Source: Armigeres subalbatus (taxonomy: Eukaryota; Arthropoda; Insecta; Diptera; Culicidae). Taken from it: a DNA stretch of 64,000 nt. A program made the translations under genes and the position numbers. The stretch covers positions 251,444,067 to 251,508,066 of the forward strand of contig NC_085139.1 in NCBI RefSeq assembly GCF_024139115.2. The letters are read 5' to 3'. Below the pieces are notes generated by a model that was given only the letters and a program-made list of their open reading frames with translations, did not search any database and was not told the origin of the DNA. The number at the start of each line of letters is the position of its first letter. Within the stretch, counting starts at the first letter, position 1. Below are positions 23,301 through 32,624 of the stretch, piece after piece.

Positions 23301-26300
23301 TCCAGGGCACATCGACAATCGCAGGCTTCGGATCAGTCGCTACACTCAATACATTTTCCCGTGTCAATAAAAGCCGCATCTTAAACTTCCATATTGCGTA
23401 ATTTTGGTCGTTCAATCTGTCAATCGGCACTTTCGCGTCCGCCATCTTGTCTTTCCGACACGATCAACCATGCTTTTCCGATTAAAGAAATGTTCACGCA
23501 ACTTACACCCGCGACGGCAAACTTACGCACTTTCCGCGATCACTGGGCATATAACCTCTTCGGATGAGGTCCCAATGGAATGAAAGGCAAAGTATTGATT
23601 ACATATAAAATAACTTTATTAATCAACGACGCGCACTCAACGAGATAACTTTCAAGACTAACTGCCTTGCGTAGCCAACAGAAAATAATGAAAAAACAAT
23701 TTTAGGCTGATACAAAAAAATAGACTGGCACAAAATAATAATGAGGATTATCGTTGTTCTACCAACATGGTTTTCAGTGTAGCATACTGGTTTCGTGGGA
23801 TGGAACCCAACCGAAAGAAATGGTCGGTTACCCTCCAATACATTTTTCGAACTTAATCTATCACATGTTGTGCATATGCATAAATCGAGTTCCAGAAATA
23901 ATAATTAAGGCCAGTGTAGGATTGAGCTAAATTAGATTAAAAATAAATATAATGTTAGTTCATTGATTGTTAAAGAATAAATTATTATTACTTGCTTTTT
24001 GCTCAAATTTGATGAGGCTGAGGTATTGATAGCTTCGAGAACAAAAACAACGGAGAGAAAAAAACAAAAATTGAGAGAGCTTGTATAGGTCATGTTGAAA
24101 AAGCTTCAGTTTTAAGACAGATGTTTTGAGGTTGAATGTGCATCTCTTGGTGCAATGTGTTAAAAAAAAGTAAAGAATAAAAAACAGTATTTGACAGAAA
24201 AGTTTGTGTTTGAATTTGTTTAAAAAAATGAAGGACCCCGACAATGGCGCTAGTCGGTAGATTGGTAAGTTCCGCAATGTTTTAAGTTGTATTATTATGG
24301 CCCAGATGACGCAGTGGAGATCGGAGGCTATAGAGTGGAAAGTAGAGATTTTGATTCGGCTGCAAAAAAAACTGTTTATGGAGGTGTTCAAGACTCATAC
24401 TCGTCGGACGCATCACAGGGCTGTTTCAGATTTTTATATTATGAACAATGTCACGATCGATTTTTTTTTTATTTATTTAAAAGATCAAAGTTTTATAATA
24501 GAAACCATCAATTTTGTTTGGAATTCATTCGCTTGACAGTGCTGGATTATACGCGTTTAATATTTGTGATGATTGTTATGTTTTACAATACTATTTGGAA
24601 AGTGGAAACAGATTAAAGTGAAGAACAGTTCTGAATAAAATTCATCCGCGCTAGGGGCGTCGGTACAATTTTTGCTATTTATGAACCACTGAAAGAAGGA
24701 AATAAATAGCGTGAATCAATGATTACATGTGATTGTGTCAACTTCAGTAGTTGTATTGAGTATAGAGTTCAAACATGTAAGATGTAATGAACTGAGAATA
24801 GTCGATTGTTGTATTTGAAAACGTTTGATACAATTGGATGATATCAAGAAATCCAATCTTCTTTTAAGTTGGTGCGTCTCTGCGTGGACGTGTGATCCGG
24901 ATGAATCCTATAGAAGCAAAATTGATTTCCGAATATTAAACTATGCCCATTACTGCATGAAAAAGATCAGATGTGACATTTTGTAAAGAATTGGAAATTG
25001 TAAACTGAGATAAACTGAGAATGTGTATGGAATTGTTGGAATTTGGTTTTGATGCAAGATTCATTTTCCAGGGCCGCTAGGCGATTAGATATCTCGAAAT
25101 TTGTAAGTTAATGGAAGTCGACAAAGTTATTCTAAAGGTCGAAAGCATTGTATTTAAGATTACTTTAATTTTGAATTCGGTCTCCTGGCGGCGCTGATGT
25201 GTATAGTGTTAGTGTATGGAAACATCTTAGATATCTTGGAATTTGTAAGTTATTGGAAGTTGACATCTGTACAAAAGTTGTTCGGAAGGTCAAAAGCATT
25301 GTATTGAAGATAATTTTGATTTTGAATACAGCCACTTGGCGGCGCTAGGGTGTTTCGGTTCAATATCTCGGAATTTATGAGTTATTGCAAGTTGACATCT
25401 ATAACAAAGTTGTTCGGCGGGTCGAAAGCATTGCATTGAAGATATTTTTCTGGTGTTGATGCAAGATTGATTTTCCAGAGCCTAACTCTACACATGACTG
25501 CATAAACAAGATCAGCTATGGCCTTTTGTATAGAATAAGAAAGTGTAAACTTAGATGAACTGAGAATAGTATTGATTTTTTTGTTGTAAACAATTGTTGT
25601 ATTTGAAAACGTTTGATAAGAGTGGAAGATGTAAGAAAAAAATCCAATCTTCGAGTGGGTTGGTGCGTCTTTGAGTGGACGTTTGATCCGGGTGGATCAC
25701 GTGCAAAAAAAGTCCAATCTCCAAGTGGATTGGTGCGTCTCTGAGAGGACGTTTGATCCTGGTGGATCGTATAGAAGCAAATTTAGTCTCCGACTGATGA
25801 GCTCTGTCCATGGCTGCATGACAAAGATCAGCTGTTGCCTTCTGTATTGTGTTAGAAAGTGTAAACTTAGTTATTGTAATTCTTCTGGTTTTGATGCAAG
25901 ATTGATTTTCCAGAGCCTGATAAGCTCTACCCATGACTGCATGAACAAGATCAGCTGTGGCATTGTGTATAGTGTTAGAAGGTGTATAATGAGATGAGCT
26001 GAGAATATTGCTGACAGCCAGTTAACCATTTTTTTTATACCGAACATGTGGAAAAATAGTTATTTTTTAATAACAAATATCAAACAAGGATACAACAAGA
26101 TACAAATAAAACCACTTGTAGTAGAAAGCTTCGAAGCTTATCTTTTGAATGTGCATTGACTTGGCTGCCACTTTTTGCAACCTTGCGAGATATTTTGGTG
26201 TGAAAAATATGAAGTTTTGATCATAAATGTCAAATTTCCTTGTAACGATTGAAATTATTTTTATAATTTTATAGTTAAATGCCGTATTTTCATGTGCTGA

Positions 26301-28475
26301 ATATGTTTCTAAAACATTGTTGACCTCAAAAATTCGACCATGCAAAGTTATTCATTAAATACGAGTTTTAATAGGGTCAACTGATCTATTTTCTAAAAAT
26401 GAGTCATATTTTGTTCGTTTCAAAAGATAGACCCGTAGTGTCTTTGACAAAGTTTTTCAGTACATTATTTCTGACAACTTTCCCAAAAACGCCATTTTGT
26501 TTCAACAAATTTTGAGAAAAATAAAATTTCTATCTCACGTGGCGGGAGAAATATGCTATCGCCTTTCATCTTCTTTAATGGACGGGCTTGACATCATCTG
26601 ACTAGAAGCGTGCATGTCAGTCGGTCTGGTGGCAAATTGGCAAGGTTTTCGATGCTGGCGGCTAATGACCTTCACCCGCCTTCGGGTACTCGTGCAATGA
26701 ATGGAAGAGCCGAGTTTCTGCCGCCACGAGCCGGATTTTCGTTCACGGAGATACTACGATATCTCCGCTTTCTGATGATTCCGCAATGTTAGTCCGGTAA
26801 CTTCACAAAAGTTGACACTAAGAGGAACCCGCCGATGCTTCTCACTGAACGATCCCGGTTTGCCGAACTTCGGATCTTGCAACACACGCGACGTCTAGAA
26901 AACTGCAATGGCGTCTCACTACTGCACCGGACAATTGAAGAAAAAATATCCGGGTTAAAGCGCGAACAAACTTGCGTGGTGATTCTATATCGTGGTTCAC
27001 CTGGAAGAGAGCGATCCCGGCGATCGCCAGTTGTTTTTCATGCCTGCTCTATGGATGTGTTGGTTGGCGATCGAAGCGGTGGTGATGCGCTGTCGCTTTG
27101 ACAGCCGATGTCATTGGTGCGTTATGTAGCGTACACCCGTTCAAACACGGTAGACCAACATTGACTCCGTCCTCAAGAAAATGCTTCGGCTGCTGCTTTG
27201 TTTGACCGTGTGTGAAGTTGTTCGAACAACAATTTGACAGTTGGCGGCTCGGTTTGGAAAAAATCAAAGCGGTTTGATTTTGGTTTGAGCTGTCGGGGAC
27301 GGAGTCAAGCGAGTCAAGGTTTGCCGAACATGTTTGAGCGTTCATAGTAAAGTCGCACAAACGCCTATATATTTGTTGATGGCTGTTGGTAGAACTGGAG
27401 GATGCTTGACTAAACGAGAGGTGGAGTCAATGTTGGTCAAACTGTTGTGTCGGGATGGACGGATTATTCACCTCTTTTGCTACTGGTACTCGGTTTTTCT
27501 TCGACAACGTCCTGGTGAAAGTTTTCTCTCGGATTTCCATAAACTCAGCCCGCTTCGGAGAACCCTTTGTGCTGGAGCGTTGCGTCTCTCCACAATTTGC
27601 GGTATCAGCTATCTCCATCTTATCCATCTGATCTGTAGCATACGGGTCGCCACACCTATTGCAGTACGGCTTCTTGTGGAAATTCCAGGTGACGCACCCA
27701 AAGTTGAAGCCGTTAGTGCACTGCGTGACGTGACGGTGCACTGGCCCAAACCTGTAGACTTTTGGGTCAGGATTTCATACAATGGATGCCAACAAATAAA
27801 CAATACTTTTAGTAACGCACTTCATTTGCATCCGTATTCTGCCACTCACCGAGGCTAACTACTCGCCACTCTGCGAGTTTGTGCACTTCGTCCTTCTTCA
27901 TGTCGTGAAGCCCTCGCTTCAAAACCTTGAGCGGCCTCATACCAGGGAGGTCATTAGTGTAAAATTTATACTTGAGAACCTCAAGAAACGCTACGACAGA
28001 CTTGTGGTGGTCCATGTTGGTACCGTATCACTCTCATGGTGGAATCAGGGGAACCAAATGCCAATGCGGGATCGAGAACGTACGAGATAATAAGATTTGT
28101 AATGCCGCCGTACTGGAATGAATGCAGTTTTTTCACGCATGGGAAAAATTGAGGCACATAAATTTTACGATCGAGCATGGCACTCTGCGATCTGCTTCGA
28201 ACTGTACGAAGAGTTTGAAAACGAAACAATCGAAGTCATTCAGTTGTAGGTGCATTACACCTATTTTTTCATTAAAATTCAATTGATTTTTATTCTCTTT
28301 GTATAGATTTAATCATGATTTGTTCTTCACTCTCTATTGCAGGACTCGAGACGCCCCCTTCATCGGCCATCTCTTCGGAGGAATCGATTTCACGGATCAA
28401 GTCACGTGGTATTCCAGCATTCTGTACAGCCTACACAAGGATGACATCCTGCCGAGTAGTGATCTTTTCTTCTAG
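11318..28475 (+). CDS. RhoGAP15B: RhoGAP15B/ARAP-like Rho GTPase-activating protein (4 exons)
   Basis: Model: exons 11318-11946, 12008-15748, 15807-16157 and 28343-28475, with GT-AG introns and matching phase, giving 1617 aa. The ATG has a strong context (CAGCCATGG) and lies 13 bases inside an exon opened by a pyrimidine-rich acceptor at 11304. The N-terminal half is Ser/Pro-rich and disordered, with PxxP stretches. A PH-like domain spans about residues 881-1041 and a second PH about 1045-1150. RhoGAP spans about 1160-1350, with the arginine finger R1188 in GIYRKSG. A Ras-association domain lies at about 1379-1475. A last PH domain, about 1490-1612, is completed by exon 4 (conserved Trp in QVTWYSSIL). 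By family knowledge it stimulates GTP hydrolysis on Rho-type GTPases at phosphoinositide-bearing membranes. I see no ArfGAP zinc finger, unlike vertebrate ARAPs. The Drosophila symbol is used for the orthologue; orthology is inferred from domain order. A poly(A) signal lies at 28557-28562. Confidence 0.9.
16235..16890 (-). pseudogene. Penelope-like element fragment (reverse transcriptase), internally deleted
   Basis: The minus-strand reading shows a Penelope-type reverse transcriptase. Residues DVAALFPSVP (near 16880) resemble RT motif A, followed by EYFxFR-like text. The frame then jumps straight to KLPFLDLMITK and YRKPTSTDRYI, the typical region after the catalytic core. The catalytic-motif segment and the GIY-YIG endonuclease are missing. 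The frame ends near a typical C-terminus (LNAWESMFI, then LINEDPS). A stop codon lies just upstream of motif A. The fragment sits in intron 3 of the RhoGAP gene, antisense to it. Confidence 0.75.
16900..17060. mobile_element. MITE-like fragment with C-rich ends
   Basis: Between CTTACGTAAGC (about 16908) and GCTAACGTAATATG (about 17030) lie two C-rich blocks, CCCCCTCCCCCCAT and CCCCCTCCTCCCCCAT, arranged roughly as a degraded palindrome around TTTTTAATTTACATGG. Its composition resembles the fragment at 32625-32775. No coding content. Confidence 0.35.
17301..17438. mobile_element. Palindromic MITE, 47-bp arms
   Basis: Positions 17301-17347 and 17392-17438 are near-perfect inverted repeats (both carry AAAGGGCGTAACAGCC or its complement) around a 44-bp spacer. 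No reading frame. It lies in RhoGAP intron 3. Confidence 0.75.
17513..18520. mobile_element. MITE rich in ACCCAAATTTGGGT motifs, split by a SINE
   Basis: The two halves (17513-17546 and 18153-18520) form one element full of ACCCAA/TTGGGT steps. A second, inverted copy lies at 21112-21480, matching over most of its length including the end TCTGTCCGTGTAGA. The 22 bp CTACCCAAAAGTGGGTTGTTTG appear on both sides of the nested SINE, showing that the SINE inserted later. Non-coding. Confidence 0.75.
17547..18152 (-). mobile_element. tRNA-derived SINE, about 606 bp
   Basis: On the minus strand the element begins at 18152 with a tRNA-like head (GGCGGGCTTGGTAGTCATAT, later the B box GTGGGTTCAATCCCA) and ends at 17547 without a poly(A) tail. 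It is flanked by a 22-bp direct repeat, 17525-17546 and 18153-18174, which I read as the target-site duplication. A piece of the same head ends the satellite at 11099-11157. I cannot name the family. Confidence 0.75.
18759..18993. mobile_element. Foldback element with 42-bp arms
   Basis: Positions 18759-18800 and 18952-18993 are inverted repeats with a few mismatches (left arm contains TTGTTTCATAAGGGCGAA, right arm its complement). The centre holds a short open stretch that I tested as a possible RhoGAP exon and rejected. No domain is visible. Confidence 0.65.
19125..19336. mobile_element. Near-perfect palindromic MITE (about 212 bp)
   Basis: The sequence from 19125 to about 19231 is almost the exact reverse complement of about 19232-19336, with hardly any loop (AACTCAAAATTTGAGTAG at the centre). 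It includes CACGGAAAAGTTACTCAA in both arms. A transcript would form a hairpin of about 100 bp. Non-coding, inside RhoGAP intron 3. Confidence 0.8.
19573..19797. mobile_element. Palindromic MITE, roughly 100-bp arms
   Basis: The left arm (about 19573-19674) and right arm (about 19694-19797) are inverted copies with scattered mismatches; both carry GCGCACCACTTCCGAAGT or its complement. The central loop is about 20 bp. No reading frame of interest. Confidence 0.75.
19842..20162. mobile_element. MITE with CACGGAAGAAA termini
   Basis: The left end ACGGAAGAAATAAACTACCC and right end GGGTACTTTTTTCTTCCGT form degenerate inverted termini about 320 bp apart. Inside are several ACTCAA/TTGGGT steps like those of the 17513-18520 family, suggesting a relative. 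Non-coding. Confidence 0.6.
20303..20842. mobile_element. Non-autonomous TA-target transposon, about 540 bp
   Basis: The ends are perfect inverted repeats of about 27 bp (GGGTAAAATGCCCAATAGTG at the left and its complement at the right) flanked by TA on both sides, as in Tc1/mariner/pogo-type insertions. Internal copies of the same motif (GTAGACCCCCTGGGGGTCCA, near 20504) form a further palindrome. No transposase frame, so a MITE-like derivative. Confidence 0.75.
21112..21480. mobile_element. Second, inverted copy of the ACCCAAATTTGGGT MITE
   Basis: This is the reverse-complement counterpart of the element at 17513-18520, without the SINE. It matches nearly end to end with substitutions throughout. 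The two copies lie about 2.6 kb apart in opposite orientation in the same intron. Confidence 0.7.
21629..21733. mobile_element. Small MITE, CCTAGTAGCACA termini
   Basis: 12-bp perfect terminal inverted repeats (CCTAGTAGCACA and TGTGCTACTAGG) enclose 81 bp. The interior GCAACTCCAATGTGAC and GATTTAGTC resemble the sequence at 36679-36784 in the 5' region of the R1-type element. Confidence 0.6.
21881..22134. mobile_element. MITE with CACAGACAAACAGACATAAC termini
   Basis: The 20 bp at 21881-21900 return as an inverted copy with two mismatches near 22115-22134. About 210 bp of non-coding DNA lies between. It abuts the left LTR of the copia element. Confidence 0.6.
22308..22638 (-). pseudogene. 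Copia protease fragment, frameshifted
   Basis: The minus-strand frame begins VWYLDSGATSHMTNN, the active-site region of a copia aspartic protease (DSG). After FFQGSG the reading moves to another frame (22308-22574: SIWLADGKSIKS, LENLFLVPSLSGNLLSVS), which is the expected continuation, so there is a single frameshift near 22575. The frame ends inside the 3' LTR. No integrase follows. Confidence 0.85.
22741..23445 (-). pseudogene. Copia Gag relic with zinc knuckle
   Basis: From an ATG at 23443-23445 the minus-strand frame reads as a copia/UBN2-type Gag: a start like that of copia Gag (LNDQNYAIWKFKMRLLL), a helical capsid-like region (WDALKDYHERSS, MALMLSNLP-like text) and a CCHC knuckle, CYYCKKEGHFKRDC. 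An in-frame TAG near 23287 splits it about 52 codons in, just before ALIGLALEDAQ. The frame ends at TAA 22741-22743. By family knowledge Gag would form the particle that packages the RNA. Confidence 0.85.
23768..25080. other. Intronic AT-rich DNA, no gene seen
   Basis: Long A/T runs, scattered short frames, and the first copy (about 24787-25020) of a segment repeated to the right. No coding or RNA signal recognised. Confidence 0.5.
25088..25460. repeat. Three tandem copies of a 130-142-bp unit
   Basis: GATATCTCGAAATTTGTAAG recurs with changes at about 25088, 25231 and 25362, each followed by GTTGACATCT-like and AAAGTTGTTCGG-like text and GCATTG(T/C)ATTGAAGAT. These are degenerate tandem copies inside RhoGAP intron 3. 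Confidence 0.7.
25461..26010. repeat. Duplicated segments around the tandem repeats
   Basis: The block GTTGATGCAAGATTGATTTT, CATGACTGCATGAACAAGA, AGAAAGTGTAAACTTAG appears near 25450-25555 and again near 25885-25990. GTTGGTGCGTCT(C/T)TGAG with GGACGTTTGATCC appears near 25660-25690 and 25728-25757. The pieces match 24787-25070, indicating several rounds of local duplication. Confidence 0.6.
26011..27400. other. Intronic DNA, no feature named
   Basis: No exon, domain or clear repeat is visible. GC content rises between about 26590 and 27110, but frames there are short and unrelated to known domains. Short inverted matches (ACCAACATTGACTCC near 27152, its complement near 27424) suggest remnants of a palindromic element. 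Confidence 0.4.
27427..28229 (-). pseudogene. Jockey-clade non-LTR retrotransposon Gag relic
   Basis: Minus-strand frames carry KYKFYTNDLPGMRPLKVLKR then GLHDMKKDEV, followed in another frame by YRFGPVHRHVTQC and a degraded knuckle ending KPYCNRCGDPYATDQ. These are hallmarks of Jockey/Juan-type Gag (nucleic-acid-binding) proteins. In the first knuckle the second Cys, the His and the last Cys are lost. At least two frame changes and one internal loss separate the pieces. It lies antisense in RhoGAP intron 3, just before the last exon. Confidence 0.7.
28343..28475 (+). CDS. RhoGAP15B: Terminal coding exon of the RhoGAP15B-like gene
   Basis: Exon 3 ends with two bases of a codon (AG). This exon follows the acceptor TCTCTATTGCAG and begins with G, completing an Arg codon, then runs open for 43 residues to TAG at 28473-28475. 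The peptide (APFIGHLFGG, then DQVTWYSSILYSLH) looks like the last strand and the Trp-containing C-terminal helix of a PH domain, which is what the preceding exon lacks. Intron 3 is therefore 12,185 bp (16158-28342). The exon is too short to stand out as an ORF. Confidence 0.85.
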
Positions 28476-28556
28476 CCTTTTAGGTAGCCAATATTTACAT
28501 GCGAGTATTTCCATTTTACCTAACTAGATTTTAACCAGTTATTGAATTCAGCTATG

Positions 28557-28562
28557 AATAAA
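28557..28562 (+). terminator. Poly(A) signal AATAAA of the RhoGAP gene
   Basis: A canonical AATAAA lies 82 bases after the TAG of exon 4, in AT-rich DNA just before the convergent gene ends at 28698. The placement suits a short 3' UTR. Confidence 0.6.
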
Positions 28563-28697
28563 TTCATCAAGTAAGGACCGTCTTCAAATGGTCGCAATTT
28601 CTCAAGTGAACGTCGGTTTTAGTTTCAATTAATTTAAAACGAATTCATTTCGTTCCGATAATACTTTAACACAATTACCCTCAAATAGTCCATATCA

Positions 28698-29928
28698 CTA
28701 CCCCTTCGTCTTGTCATCCTCCCTTTCTGTCATGCTTGTCATGTTTCCATTGGAAACGGTCGATTCTCCACCACCGGCATCCTGAACTGTTGCCGTCGCA
28801 TCACCAGTGGCAGCGGTCGTGGATACCGGTTCTTCACTCTTCCTCTGATCAGTTCTGTTGGAAGACACCGCCGATGATGCATCGCCATTCGTACGAACGG
28901 TGTAGTACCTCTGATCCTGCTCGTTCCGCCGCTGGAACTCGATCCCATAGATCACCAGGAAACTTGATGCGAACAGGCACCCCAGACTACTCAAGATCGC
29001 AAACGAAAGTGCGATGTAGTAGACCATGTTGAGCACCTCGCTACAGTTGAAATCGCTGCGAATGAGAACATTCAAAATTGATCAACCAATTTGAACATGA
29101 CTCAAAAGCTGTCCTACAACTAACCGATATTCCAGCCAAATAACACCTTCCTCCTCCAGCATCTCCCCGGTTCGCCTCAAATCCAGCCCACTCACCAGGT
29201 GACGGCTGATCTCTACGGTATCATTGCTTCTCCCGCCATCCTGCTCCTCTTCCAGCTCCTTCCCACTTCTCAACTCACTGGCGGCCTCCGCGGTCGATAT
29301 CCCCCGAGTATCGATCAAGCACACACAGCTGGACGAATTCACGTTAAATCTGTACTCCGGCGCGCACCGCAAATGCTCGGAGCTCAGGTTGGTCGTGTGG
29401 ATCAACGCGTAGATGAATGCCAGCATGGTGAAGAAGATCGTCAACAGCAGTATGACCATCGCGTTCACGCGGATAAAGTTGAAGAAATTCTCCCGCAGCC
29501 GGTTCGACGGTCGTCGCTTGAAATCAAATAAAATAAGGAACAAGGAACCGCACACGGTTAGCTGAAAGTGGAAAAACGGAATTAATTTTTTAAAGTTCTT
29601 CGTGTCTTTTTGTAAGATTTCTACTCACAATCATGCCCGCCCAGTACGGGTTGTCCTTGGTTTGGGTGTTCGGGGACCACACGATGATGGTCATCCCGAC
29701 CAGGGTAAGTATCGTACCGACGATGATCTCCAGGACCATCAGTATCCGGCTCAGGCGGATGTGCTTCAGGTTGAGCGAGTTGCCCTTCGGGTACCGCTGG
29801 GGAATGCTCTTGTTCACCACCAGCATCCGGCTGTGTCGCAGGCTGCTGCGGGTGGGTTTGTGTCGCCCTATCAGGTTGTTGGCGTTTTTGGAGAAGTTCT
29901 GCGGGACGGTGGTGGTCATGTAGACGGC
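28698..29928 (-). CDS. Four-pass membrane protein, 3' exons
   Basis: Three minus-strand exons, 29928-29629, 29561-29125 and 29055-28698, join in phase through GT-AG introns of 67 and 69 bp. From the internal Met at 29919 they encode 361 aa. Hydrophobic segments lie at about residues 59-81 (ILMVLEIIVGTILTLVGMTI), 94-112, 129-151 (MVILLLTIFFTMLAFIYALI) and 254-281. The loop between segments 3 and 4 is about 100 residues with three Cys plus one near segment 4, and an acidic Glu-rich stretch. The tail is Ser/Thr-rich and hydrophilic. The plan (short loop 1, large loop 2) is that of tetraspan/sarcospan/MS4A-like proteins, but I do not recognise the family. The first exon here opens with an acceptor and nine in-frame bases before the Met, so the protein probably continues upstream (see 42919-43419). 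Coding sequence ends at 28698, 223 bases after the convergent RhoGAP stop. Confidence 0.8.
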
Positions 29929-31115
29929 CTGGAAGAAGAAGAAGAAGAAATGATGATGACATACGCATCTGAGAAGTAAAGAGCTAAATTGCAAAAAAAA
30001 AGAATAGCAAAAAAAATTTAAATGAGAACCAAAATTCAAATGGTCAAATGTGAGCATATATCCCTTTTTCCAAGTTTTCAGCTGCAATTTTATGTTTCTC
30101 TCAATGACGTGGATATTCCAATCCATTTTCTGACCGACACTACTGACTGCATCACCCGTGTTCCTATATGAATGGATAATTTCCTCACGTTCCAATAAGA
30201 GAGCAGTTGAAGAGCACCAGCTAGCGCTGAGTGTTCTCAATGGGTTTGCGGCACATACCTGAGTGTGCAATCGTTGAGCCTTGATGGCTTTTTTTGTTTG
30301 CATCATCATCAAAATCATCGGCTGGATGCAGTCTGCTGGGTTGCATTTGCAGTTGAAGTGGCGTTGGTTCGGATATTGGGCCATCGCTAAACAGAGAACT
30401 ATTCTAGATTGTGGCAAAGCGGAAGGTGATGCAAGCGATCTTGGTCGCTGCGAATCTATATTAGCTTAGATTGGTGGAATTAAATCCAAAGATAATCAAA
30501 TCCAATGCAATATAAGGGATCTGAATCGGAGATTCTTGTTAAAGTGGAAAATGCCCCGTCAGGTGGTATCTTAGAGGAGAAGCACTTTCATTGAACGAAA
30601 CATCTAACAGCTCAGCGAGGCCACACGCCATTGCTACTTTAACAATTCAAGCATCACGCCTAACATAGAAACGCGGACGCATGGTGTGTTGTTCCATCGA
30701 AAAACTCGAGTAAATATTTTTTCCAAGTACGGGGGGGGGGGCGAAATCTGTTCACCTCATGAGATATCAATAAATGAAAAGGGGTTAAAGATAATTAATT
30801 TAGAAATAATTTAGCTTATCCTGATCATATACTTGACAGTAAGCTTTTAGGCCATTGATATAGAAAGTAGGCTTTGAAAACAAAACAACCAAAAATCAAA
30901 AACAAATCGCCAGCTACCAAACGCGGAGTTTCTGCCTTTTTTTTTTGCTGGTAGAACATAATTGAACCAAAAATAACTATGTTTTAATTGCTAGTTGCGA
31001 ATCATAACATAGCATAAGCGGAACACAAATCAAAGGGGTTGCTTCTCAAGGTGCGTATTGATTTATTTACAGTGGTAGTTTAGTCAATCAGTATGCTTCA
31101 GTTCAAATATCTAGG

Positions 31116-31334
31116 TACCGCCGTCGGGGGTGACAATGGGTCTGGGGGTGAGAATGGGTCATCGCTCTCACCGGCAGCCTGGAAGTCGGATAGCAAAATC
31201 CGACAAAAAGGTCCCTTATATTTTAGTCTTCTTGCCCTCAGATGCATTCAATCTATTCTACAAGCATTCTAAGTACTTGAAACAGTGACCCATTCTCACC
31301 CCCATTTGACCCATTGTCACCCCTGACGACGGTA
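31116..31334. mobile_element. TA-flanked MITE, about 219 bp
   Basis: The left end (CCGCCGTCGGGGGTGACAAT) and right end (ATTGTCACCCCTGACGACGG) are inverted repeats of nearly 50 bp with a few differences, carrying GGGGGTGAGAATGGGTCA or its complement, and are flanked by TA. Non-coding. Confidence 0.75.
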
Positions 31335-32224
31335 GTTGAAAAATAGCTATACGGATTTTGATTCTTCTATTCGGTGGACGAATTTAGACTTAGGCGTAAT
31401 TGGCTTTATTCATTATTTTTTCATGGTTTTCGTAGTTTTTAATGAGTAAATGCGAAACACTTCAAAAGAAGAAACCTTCATGCTCCTGTATCAATGACAA
31501 ACGTTTCATTTGTATTCGATTCCCATTTTCAGGTGACTGTTTCATATACTAAGGTGCTTAAGTGTACGGATTTTGATGCCTCACGGTAGTTTTGTCTACA
31601 CAATTAGGAAAAAAAACTAAATCAATGATCTCCGTAGACAAGACTATGTTGGGAGTTGGGAAAATAATTTATTTTTCACATGAAAATCGTTTGAAGGATT
31701 GTTCACAATGAAAACGCTTCCATTATAATGTTAAAGCATGGAAAATGTGTGGGTGTGAAATAGCTAGTGTACAATGAGATTAATATTTACTACTCACTGC
31801 TGCATGTTCGGCACTCATCTCGAGTGCCATCACAGCAGGCTAGTCCAAGCAGCAAGTCAACCTGTCACTTTCGTTCCGACTGCGAACCAGCATACAGGTA
31901 AGACACGTAGCATCCGCATAGGAGGTTCCTTTCCGGTTCATTTCAGATTCTCACAGAAAACATGATCGATTAAGAAAATTATTTTTAACTTTTTAGTGGA
32001 ATGTCTTCACTTGCCATAAGACGACAAGTCGAGTCAAGTACGAAACACTGAAGACGACCTTTCTGTTGAGCTCGAAATACGTATATGTCAAGGTACAATT
32101 AAATGGTGGAATTTAATGGGATTGTACAAACTGGTCATATGATCGATGCTATTACAATTTTTAGTTCTGGTATTTCTTTATAAGTAAAATAGCAGTAATA
32201 AGTGGTTGGGGTTCTACTAAATGA

Positions 32225-32475
32225 ATCTGTGTCAAAAGGTCGAAAGGACAAAAGGTCTAAAGGACAAAATGTCGAGAGGACAAAAGGACAAAGGACAAAA
32301 GGTCAAAAGGTCGAAAGGATAAAATGTCGAAAGAACAAAATGTCGAAAAGACAAAAGGTCGAAGGTCAAAAGGTCGAAAGTCAAAAAATTGAAAGGAAAA
32401 AAGGTCGAAAGTAAAAAAATTGAAAGGACAAAAGGTCGAAGAAAAAGAGGGTCGAAAAAATGACAGAAGGTTTAA
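32225..32475. repeat. GGTCGAAAGGACAAAA low-complexity array
   Basis: About 250 bp of irregular AAAGGTCGAAAGGACAAAA-type units. Apparent reading frames (Lys/Arg-rich) are artefacts. The complementary motif makes a second array at 35290-35725. Confidence 0.9.
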
Positions 32476-32624
32476 TGAAAAACAGGTCAAAAAATCAATT
32501 TTGAAATCTAAAAAAAAAAAAAAAATACTAAAGTTTCCCTTCAGAAGGCTGTTTTGGGCGTTAGAGGGTTACTAGTTGACTTTAAAATGAAACACAAACG
32601 TTCACAAATCACGTGAGGGAGCGT

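Larger units (their letters stand above)
22138..23767 (-). mobile_element. Internally deleted copia-type LTR retrotransposon
   Basis: Two direct repeats flank this 1.6-kb element: about 22138-22326 (3' LTR) and 23589-23767 (5' LTR). On the minus strand they start TGTTG. The interior encodes a copia Gag and the start of the protease on the minus strand, then passes directly into a purine tract and the 3' LTR. Integrase, reverse transcriptase and RNase H are absent, so it could move only with helper proteins. The LTRs differ by substitutions and an indel of about 10 bp, so it is not recent. It lies in RhoGAP intron 3. Confidence 0.85.

Noticed and set aside
24287..24616. Plus-strand 109-codon ORF in RhoGAP intron 3
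   Set aside because: A second overlapping frame is similar in length, the sequence is AT-rich, and no domain or splice phase links it to the gene.
27738..27838. Apparent intron in the Jockey Gag relic (donor CTCG/GTGAGT, acceptor CCAAAAG)
   Set aside because: The junction restores frame, but the acceptor lacks a pyrimidine tract and the flanking protein is a degraded transposon Gag, so a deletion is simpler.
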